Under the pieces are notes generated by a model. That model did no database searches and was not told the DNA's origin. It saw only the letters and a list, made by a program, of their open reading frames with translations. Positions 57,701 to 64,000 of a DNA stretch of 64,000 nucleotides are shown here, in pieces (position 1 is the stretch's first letter; the number at the start of each line of letters is the position of its first letter). Source of the DNA: Anisodus tanguticus (Eukaryota; Streptophyta; Magnoliopsida; Solanales; Solanaceae); contig CM067550.1 in the NCBI GenBank assembly GCA_034509755.1, positions 5,821,001 to 5,885,000 of the forward strand. Direction: 5' to 3'. The position numbers and the translations under genes were made by a program.

Positions 57701-59508
57701 AAAAAACTTAACCTTCCTGTTGCGAAGAAATATTTTGCGTTCCAAAGCCAGACGATTCTGAAGCTCTTGCTGCTTTTTGAGTTCCTCCAACTTCTGTTTT
57801 TGGACTTCTCTAATTTCAGGAGGAAGCTCCTGGAAAAATTATCCTGTTATATTTTTTTCAATGATTTTGCACTCAAATCTTATACCACTTCAGGATTTAC
57901 TAAAAATGAGAGAGCTCGATGTTAGCTTCCTGCATTACCAGTATGTCACTTGAGAGAGCTCGAAGTTAGAGATGGCTTATACCAAGCACAGAACTTTGCT
58001 TTAAATCTATTTCATGCAAACCCACATTTGAGTCTCAAGTCAGGATGCTTGTCTAGGAGTCAAGCCTCAGATAACAAAATTTACAGGTCGATAGTTGTGT
58101 ACTCAGTGTAACACGGATACATTAGCATGACATGCAGAATGTGAAAAAATGTAATCATCATCCGACATACAAACTAATAGCCACATACAAACTACATGCC
58201 AATCAATCAATTAACTACGTCCCAAATCAGTTGCGGTCAGCAATATGAATCCACTACATCCATTCCGTTGTCTTATCTAACTATTGTCTAACTTGTCTGA
58301 TCTGATAATATTGTTTGGTAAAGAGAAAACAAAGATTCATCAAAATCACTAGTTTGTCGCATTGTTCCAGTAATCCATGGTTAATAGCAACTCCTTCCCA
58401 GAAGAAGGTAGAAAACAATCAAGCTGTAAACTAAACGCCAAAACCAAGCATCCTATTGCTCCTATATGTTGAAGCTTCTCCCCATCTGTAAGTTTCATTT
58501 GTTTCATATTTTACAATTTCCATCCTTTATGATCAACATTTATTTCCAAAAACACTTACCACAATAGCTTGTTTACAATTTAAACTAATAAACAAAAAAT
58601 ACGATTGATAAACAACATCAAAGTTGAGCAAAGACAACAACTTTAAGCCACCTCATGGTGTGCAACTACTAGGTCAGTAAATAGACGCAAACAGCACCCA
58701 AGATATGTCAATTCTCCAGCAACCAGCTCTAATTAAACTTAAAATTGCGTTTTGAATCACCAAGCAATTTCTCCAATAGCACACATAGAAATTAACTTAA
58801 TTGAGAAGCAAAAACATATTTTACAGGACAAAAAGAAAAAGAAGGGTATTTTCCAAATCACTCTTTTCATAAACGTTCAAGTTTTTCAGCAAAATTAGCA
58901 TTAATCAATCCCATTTCATAGCACTCTAATATAAATACTCCTATTACATTCACCATTACTATTATGAAGTCAAAACTTATTTTCTTTAACTAACTAAAGT
59001 TTTACATACCAGACCCCAACCTTGTAGGATGTATGTTGTTGTTGTAACTAGCCGAGTGTGAAACAGCCACTCTACCTAACAAGGCAGAGGTAAGGTCTGA
59101 GTCCACTCTACACTCTACACTCTCCAGACCCACGTTGTGGGATTTCAATGGATATGTTGTTGTTGTAACTAAAGTTGTAAACAGTTTTTACTATACAAAA
59201 ATGCTACTTATAGTATTTTACATACTAAATACCTAAATTTATTTGCAAAATAAATAAAGAAAATCATGTCTAAAGTGAGATAGTTCGGCCTCCAGTATCA
59301 CAAAACCAACAACAGAAATATGAACACAACTATGTATGTATGTATGTACTTTGCGGAGCATGCGTTCGACGGAGCGAATTTGATTCTTGATAGAGACAGC
59401 CTTAGCCTTCGGTTTGGACTTGTTCTCAACAGCTAATGATTTGGGTCGGCGGTTTCTATTATTATTCGCTTCAGGAACTCTGCGTTTCCCATAACCACCA
59501 TGCGCCAT
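51719..59508 (-). CDS. EFG1: EFG1-type rRNA-processing protein, seven coding exons
   Basis: Nucleolar protein family needed for 18S rRNA maturation in yeast; the same role in plants is inferred. Coding exons on the minus strand: 59508-59350, 57829-57700, 57606-57479, 56978-56840, 55875-55767, 52282-52219, 52123-51719; all introns GT/AG and phases fit, 377 aa. The Efg1 domain covers about residues 38-190: SIKNQIRSVERMLRK, ELPPEIREVQKQKLEELKKQ (coiled coil), RRKIERRIRRLEKQQRTSSG and KYVPLFSGGDEQDIVDKR. Exon 5 is acidic (ETGSEDDGLLDLSDDDFF). The C-terminus has a basic stretch KPKRKRRPKKKKQ (352-364), likely a nuclear/nucleolar signal. Start is the ATG at 59508 (MAHGGYGKRR). A 28-residue segment is duplicated in tandem in exon 7. 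Introns hold MITEs, an L1 tail and a retroposon-tail array. The last 12 or so residues after the basic stretch may be lineage-specific. Confidence 0.92.
51879..52046 (-). repeat. 84 bp in-frame tandem duplication in EFG1 exon 7
   Basis: attaatgctatcagatgtgt starts at 51881 and again at 51965. Two 28-residue units (about 270-297 and 298-325) share SRFGG-TSK-S-FRDMPTSSNTSDSIN with few changes. The frame is kept. Confidence 0.9.
52898..53125. mobile_element. Stowaway-type MITE remnant in EFG1 intron 5
   Basis: A left end ctccctccatttcaag follows TA at 52896-52897. The interior (ggacttttgaattttgtggt) resembles the MITE at 56330-56562. The right terminal repeat is not recognisable, so the right limit is approximate. 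Confidence 0.55.
54655..55089 (+). mobile_element. L1-type LINE 3' end, truncated, in EFG1 intron 5
   Basis: The plus strand encodes, with a few stops, the zf-RVT end of plant L1 ORF2: ENETIDHLFYRCQWSQDI, then QVWHEELRWTITNARGKS and ATEIYMMNSIIEEA. A 3' UTR follows, ending in a_n-rich tail (attacaaaaaaaaa) at 55089. It is inserted antisense to EFG1. The 5' end is uncertain. Confidence 0.6.
55094..55342. mobile_element. Stowaway-type MITE in EFG1 intron 5 (249 bp)
   Basis: Terminal inverted repeats ctccctccgtttcaaaatgt and acattttgaaagggagggag are nearly perfect. TA flanks at 55092-55093 and 55343-55344. It lies 4 bases after the L1 poly(A) tail. Confidence 0.9.
55734..55746. mobile_element. 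Isolated MITE end next to an EFG1 splice donor
   Basis: gaaacggagggag followed by TA is a Stowaway right end. A matching left end may be ctccc at 55459 after TA, but similarity is weak. The end lies about 20 bases into intron 5, just past the exon 5 donor (intron starts at 55766). Confidence 0.45.
56330..56562. mobile_element. Stowaway-type MITE in EFG1 intron 4 (233 bp)
   Basis: Ends ctccccccttcccaatttat and ataaattgggacggagggag are inverted repeats, flanked by TA at 56328-56329 and 56563-56564. Confidence 0.88.
58991..59176 (-). repeat. RTE-tail retroposon pair with repeated target duplication, EFG1 intron 1
   Basis: The word taactaaagtt (shortened to taacta in the middle copy) occurs at 58991, 59045 and 59166. 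Between them are a short unit ending gtatgttgttgttg and a full unit starting gccgagtgtgaaacagcc and ending ggatatgttgttgttg. The retroposon sequence itself reads on the plus strand, antisense to EFG1. Confidence 0.8.
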
Positions 59509-59759
59509 TACATACAAACAAGAATTTCTATGGACAGGACATTGGCCGACTCCAATGGAGGATTGTCAAGTGATACGACTTACGACTTAGGTTTTAGCTT
59601 TGGAATAAATACTTCACATTTTTCTTTTTACTTTTTTTTTTTAAATGAGGTTGGTGTTTAGACAAAAAATGATCTCTTATTGTTGGTAGTAGGCTCTAAT
59701 AATCCTTTAAACATTACTTTGACTAATTTTGATCCGTGTTTACCATTTACAAACCTAAT
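59509..59759. promoter_or_regulatory. EFG1 5' flank
   Basis: This short region, 250 bp between the EFG1 start codon and the truncated copia, should contain the 5' UTR and proximal promoter. No clear TATA box could be assigned. Promoter sequence may extend into the retroelement. Confidence 0.35.
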
Positions 59760-59838
59760 TGGATAAGTATCTCTATTTACATAATTACACTAGAATAATA
59801 ATTACAGAATATACGAAAAATATTAATATACTCTATCA
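59760..59838 (-). repeat. Start of the 3' LTR of copia-6
   Basis: On the minus strand, tgatagagtatattaatat follows the polypurine tract and aligns loosely with the copia-3 LTR start tattagcgaatattc. Here the first two bases are the canonical tg. Similarity fades beyond about 80 bases. Confidence 0.55.
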
Positions 59839-62800
59839 CACCCCCCTCAATCGGAGCGGGAGAAAGCCGGACGCTGAGACTGGATCTGAAGTCAAGGAAC
59901 AACTGTCGAGGAAGTCTCTTAGTAAATATATATGTGTACTGATAGGAAGAAGTAACATGTAGCACCCCGAACATGGCCCATGGCAACCTTCTCACGAACA
60001 AAATGAATATTCATCTCAATATGTTTGATTCGTTGATGTTGAACTGGGTTATGAGACAAGTAAACAACAGATATGTTATCACGGTAGACAAGAGATGTCT
60101 TACGTAAGGGACAATGAAGCTCTAGAAGGAGGTTTCTGAGCCAACAAATTTCGACAACAACGTTCACAACGCCTCTATATTCTGCTTCCGCACTCGAACG
60201 GGAAAGTGTGGCTTGCCATTTTGCAGACCATGAGATGAGGTTATCACCCAAAAATACACAACAGCCGGACCAATCAGCGTCCGTATAAGATATCAGTCTG
60301 GTATGTGCATATCGATAAAGATGTAATTCGTAGTTAAGAGTACCATTGACGTACCGAATGATACATTTAAAAGTGGTAAAATGAGGCTCCATGTGAGCAT
60401 GCATGAACAAACACACATGTTGAATAGCATAGGCAATATCGGGCATAGTGAAGGTAAGATACTAAAGTGCACCAGCTAGACTTCTATAAAGAGAAGGATC
60501 AAACATCGGATCCCCGTTATCGGCACTAAGCTTCGACTTTGAGTCGACTGGAGTGGACATGATCTTGTAGTTTGCCATTTTAGCCCTGTAAACAATCTCT
60601 TCGGCATACTTATGCTGACATAAGAACATTGCATTCTTATATATAGTCACGAAAATGCCCCAAAAATAACTTAACTTACCCAATTCTGTTATGGCAAATT
60701 CGAATTTGAACATGGTGGTAATCTCGTTTTTCAGCACATCTGATGAGGTAGTCAAGACAATGTCATCCAAATAGAGCATTAGGTATGCAGTGTCATTACC
60801 TTGATGAAAAATAAAAAGTGAGTTATCACATTTGCTACACATGAACCCAATCTGCAAGATGTAAGTGGCAAAACGGTCATACCAAGCCCTGGGGCTTGTT
60901 TCAAGCCATAAAGTGACTTTCGAAGCTGGCAGACATACTGAGGAGCCGAAGGATGCACAAAGCCAGGTGGTTGATGCATGTATACAATTTCTTTCAAATC
61001 CCCATGTAAGAACACATTTTTCACATCAAGCTCATGAATCAGCCAATTTTTTTCCATAGCAAAGCTCAAAACAGTGCGGATGGTGGCTGGTTTAACCAGT
61101 GGATTGAAGGTCTCACCACAATCAATTCCCTCTTGTTTCCCCATGTCATTTGCCACAAGTCTCGCCTTATAGCGTTCAAGCTCACCATTGTCCCTAAATT
61201 TGGGATGATATAGCCACATACAACAAATCACATTGACCCCCTCTGGTTTTAGGACAAAATCCCAAGTTTGTTGTATAGTGAGCGTATCTAACTCCTCACG
61301 CATGGCCGCATTCCAATTAGGATCAAGCTTGGCTAATTTTGGGTTATTGGGTATAGGGTGAGATGACTTGAGTGGATAAGTTAAAATGGACTTTCGATTT
61401 GAAAATCTCGTGTTGGGCATGGGATTTCCATGTGGTGCATTGGAATGGAGACTGTTTGGGTGTTTTGTGGCGGCTGAGGACTCGGGCAGTGGAGTGGTGA
61501 TAGGATGATGGGGCTCGGCAGTGTTATTGTGAGGAGGCGATGGGACTTGCGGGCAGGGGGTTGGTCGATGGGGTTTGGGAGGTTGGTGTTAGTATCGGGG
61601 TGGCAATGGGGTAGTGGGGTTATCACGGGATCAGTGGGTAGCCCGAGGAAGATTACGGGTGGTAGTGGGGTTGTCACGGGTGGTAGTGGGGCAATGGAAG
61701 GTGACGGGAGCAGTGGGTGCCGGGGAGATAACCGGGGTAGTGGGTTTTGAGTCGAACTACTAGCTCAATAGATCATATTATTAAATAAGGGGAAGTGTTC
61801 GAATCGTCAAGAAAGACATAGTCAGTGACTTGAAATTTTCAGACGTTTGCAAAAGGAAAGATGTACTTCTCAATCGTGACATGGCGAGAGACTAAGACTT
61901 TATTTGTGGACAAATCATAGCATATGTACCCCTATGATTTAACGGGAAACCCAAGAAGATACAAGGAGTAGTCCTAGGTGCTAATTTGTGAGGAGTCGTC
62001 GAGGTGAGATTAGGGTAGCATAGACAGTCAAAGATTCGGAGGTGACCATAGGAAGGGACCCGATGGAATAGAATTTCGGTGGAAGTTTTATTTTGAAGGG
62101 TACGGGTAGGTAATATATTAAGAAGGTATGCTACCATTTGTAATGCGTAGACCTAAAAGAGGGGGGGGGGGAGAAGCATGAAATAGCATGGTACGGATCA
62201 TATTATTAATGGTGCGAAGTATTCTTTCGGCTTTACCATTTTGAGGTGAGGTGTGGGGGTAAGAGAATCGGAACACCATACCATTGTTCGTACTAAATTT
62301 ATGAAAGGGTGAATTGTTAAACTCACGACCATTGTCACATTAAAATGATTTAATGTTCTTTTCAAATTACATTTTAACGTAGGATCGAAATTCAAGAAAG
62401 GTGGAGTAGACTTGAGACTTATAATTGAGCGGATAGACCCAAAAAAAATGAGAGAAGTCATCTAATAATACCAAATAATAATTTTGACCCAGTTTGTTAG
62501 TAATGGGAGATGTCCATAAATATGCATGAATGATATCAAATAGAGAGAAAGTAACACTCAAAGACGACTTAAAAGGAAGTCTAACATGTTTTCCTAGTGG
62601 ACAAGAATAGCAGTTGTGGGTAAATTTCCATTTATTACATTGAATCAAATTGTGACTTCTAAGAAAGTTAAAAACTAGCGCTCCTGGATGCCCAAGTTGA
62701 CTGTGTCAGGTTGAAGGAGAGATTGCAACTAGAGATGTATATGGATTGACACTTGCAGCAGAATTGGAAGAGAAAGGATATAGGTCCCTACACTATTGCA

Positions 62801-63484
62801 TCTTGTAAGAGTTGTCCCCGTACGTACGTCCTTCACAGAAAAACTAAAAGGGTCAAACTCAATAGATACGGAATTGTCACTAGCAAATTTTCTAACATAG
62901 ATTAAGTTTTTAATAATGTTAGGAGCATATAAGACGTTTTTTAGGGAAAGGGAAAGGTGAGGTAGTGGAGTTTGAGTGGTTCCATAGCCTTGAATTGGAA
63001 TGCAATTGTCATTTTCAACCAAAATAAATTGAGGATTGTTCAAATTAAATATTTGAGGAAGATTACCGGAGTTACGAGTGAGGTGGGATGTGGCGCATGT
63101 ATTCATATACCAGGCATTGTCGGGTTGCTGTAAATTCATAGTGTTGTAGGCCTAGCCCAATTCGATAGGGGTAAGGAGGTCGTACGGTTGTTGTTGTTGT
63201 TGGGCCACCGAGAAGTGGGCCTGTTATGGATGGGCCATCGAACGTTGGCATGGAGGAGGGCCCAGAACATTGGGCTGCTACCACTGGGCAGTGCCTTGGG
63301 CCAAGACATTCGGGTAGGAATATGGGAGCGAAGCCTCGGTTTCAGAAATAGGCCAAGGTAGTGGCCCAGCCCACTGAGATGGGTATTGGGCATGCTGTGG
63401 TTGGCCGTCGGAACTGGACCATCCCTCACGTCTTTTTCCCTTGCCACCGCGGCCGTTACCGCGGCTAGGCTGGCAATGGATCGG
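59839..63484 (-). pseudogene. Broken pol of copia-6
   Basis: Protease (63139-62729): the active site reads NTCA where DTGA is expected, so the catalytic Asp is lost. Integrase (62648-61892): the HADLW block reads HAYLW, losing the first catalytic Asp; the CYSCPLGKH zinc-finger end is present. A Ser/Pro/Thr-rich linker (61677-61400) follows. Reverse transcriptase (61420-60460) has KNVFLHGDLKEIVYMHQPPGF, KSLYGLKQAPG and YLDD (near 60790), with frame changes. RNase H (60446-59919) has a deletion between ADWSG and CVFLGDN, then SSAEAEYRGV. Not functional. Confidence 0.88.
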
Positions 63485-64000
63485 AGATGGATCGGGTGGA
63501 GCTCAATCCGCCAACCATCCATCCACCACCCGACCCATCCATCACCTTATATTTTCTTCATCCACATCCGATCCACCCATCATCCACAGGTGAATCGGGT
63601 GGATCGGGTGCTTCGCGGATGAAATTTGTTATAAGTTTAACCATTTATTCTAGTTTTAAATCAGTGATAATGTTAGTAATTCACAACAAAAATGGAGTGA
63701 CCAAAATCAATATAAATACTCTTAGTTCCAACGTAGCAGTGTCTCATCTGATTAGCACCTTAAATATTTTTATTCATATTCCATTTTTATGTTAGCTCAA
63801 ACAAATCATACTTTACGTTGAAAAATAAATAATAAAATTAATCAGACCTAACAATGAATAATTTTTTATATTTTCATAAATGATCACTAGCTAAGAACAT
63901 TATAAAACTTTACTGTTATGGAAGTGAACTCTGGGCCAAAATTATGTTATTCTTGATTTGCCAAGTTTCATTATAATTTTTATTTAATAAAATATATACA
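63485..64000. other. Short gatcc/ggatcgg-rich block and AT-rich end
   Basis: From 63476 to about 63622 the sequence is dense in ggatcgg, ccatcca and gatcc words, partly in inverted order (ggatcgggtgga... and ...ccacccgacccatcc). It abuts the broken end of copia-6. The rest to 64000 is AT-rich with nothing recognised. Confidence 0.5.

Larger units (their letters stand above)
59760..63484 (-). mobile_element. Truncated Ty1/copia element (copia-6), copia-3 family
   Basis: On the minus strand it runs from the Gly/Arg-rich gag tail (about 63480) through protease, integrase, reverse transcriptase and RNase H to a polypurine tract (gaggggggtg, 59839-59848) and the start of the 3' LTR (tgatagagtat at 59838). 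The 5' LTR and most of gag are missing at the right, and the 3' LTR is cut at about 59760. Coding sequence is close to copia-3. Confidence 0.85.

Noticed and set aside
59239..59517. EFG1 start at 59517
   Set aside because: The codon there is TTG; the first ATG in frame is at 59508, which gives the usual MAHGGYG start.
61505..61750. Gly-rich plus-strand open frame
   Set aside because: It is the antisense of the Ser/Pro/Thr-rich linker between integrase and reverse transcriptase in copia-6.

Overview
This is nuclear DNA from a flowering plant, most likely Solanaceae. The reasons are plant-type spliced genes (an Aux/IAA gene and a plant EFG1 homologue), AT-rich intergenic DNA, many decayed Ty1/copia and Ty3/gypsy elements, Stowaway-type MITEs, and RTE-type retroposon tails ending in (TTG)n, which are familiar from tobacco and its relatives. 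The family assignment is inference. No tRNA, rRNA, CRISPR or organellar genes were recognised.

Only two host genes are well supported. One is an Aux/IAA auxin-response repressor on the + strand (three coding exons, 30015-31271, 192 aa, IAA3/IAA4-like). The other is an EFG1-type rRNA-processing protein on the - strand (seven coding exons, 59508 down to 51719, 377 aa). Exon joins for both were worked out from GT/AG sites and reading phase. They are unrelated in function and sit in a sea of transposons.

Layout: 1-779, 5' end of a minus-strand copia element cut by the window edge; 781-3230, an Ogre-like LTR remnant; 5587-10574 and 11069-16176, two related full-length but dead copia elements 494 bp apart; 18247-23200, a third dead copia of another family; 24217-27730, a very degenerate minus-strand copia; about 27960-28117, a possible CACTA end; 29639-31271, the Aux/IAA gene, whose first intron holds a four-copy retroposon-tail array; 32927-41016, a copia element interrupted by a truncated gypsy element that itself contains a probable solo LTR; 42065-43345, a dispersed repeat that has become a 5 x 128 bp tandem array; 43897-44078, a MITE; 45152-46804, a possible foldback element; 49478-51000, a 5'-truncated RTE LINE; 51719-59508, EFG1 with MITEs, an L1 tail and a second retroposon-tail array in its introns; 59760-63484, a truncated minus-strand copia.

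I found no new multigene system. The most unusual signal is a pair of head-to-tail arrays of RTE-like 3' tails (in the Aux/IAA and EFG1 introns) in which the same target-site duplication is repeated between every copy. All units begin near a hairpin that is intact in the RTE LINE copy in the same window. The 128 bp array is also notable because each unit joins two segments of one parent repeat in opposite orientation, next to a perfect 16 bp palindrome.
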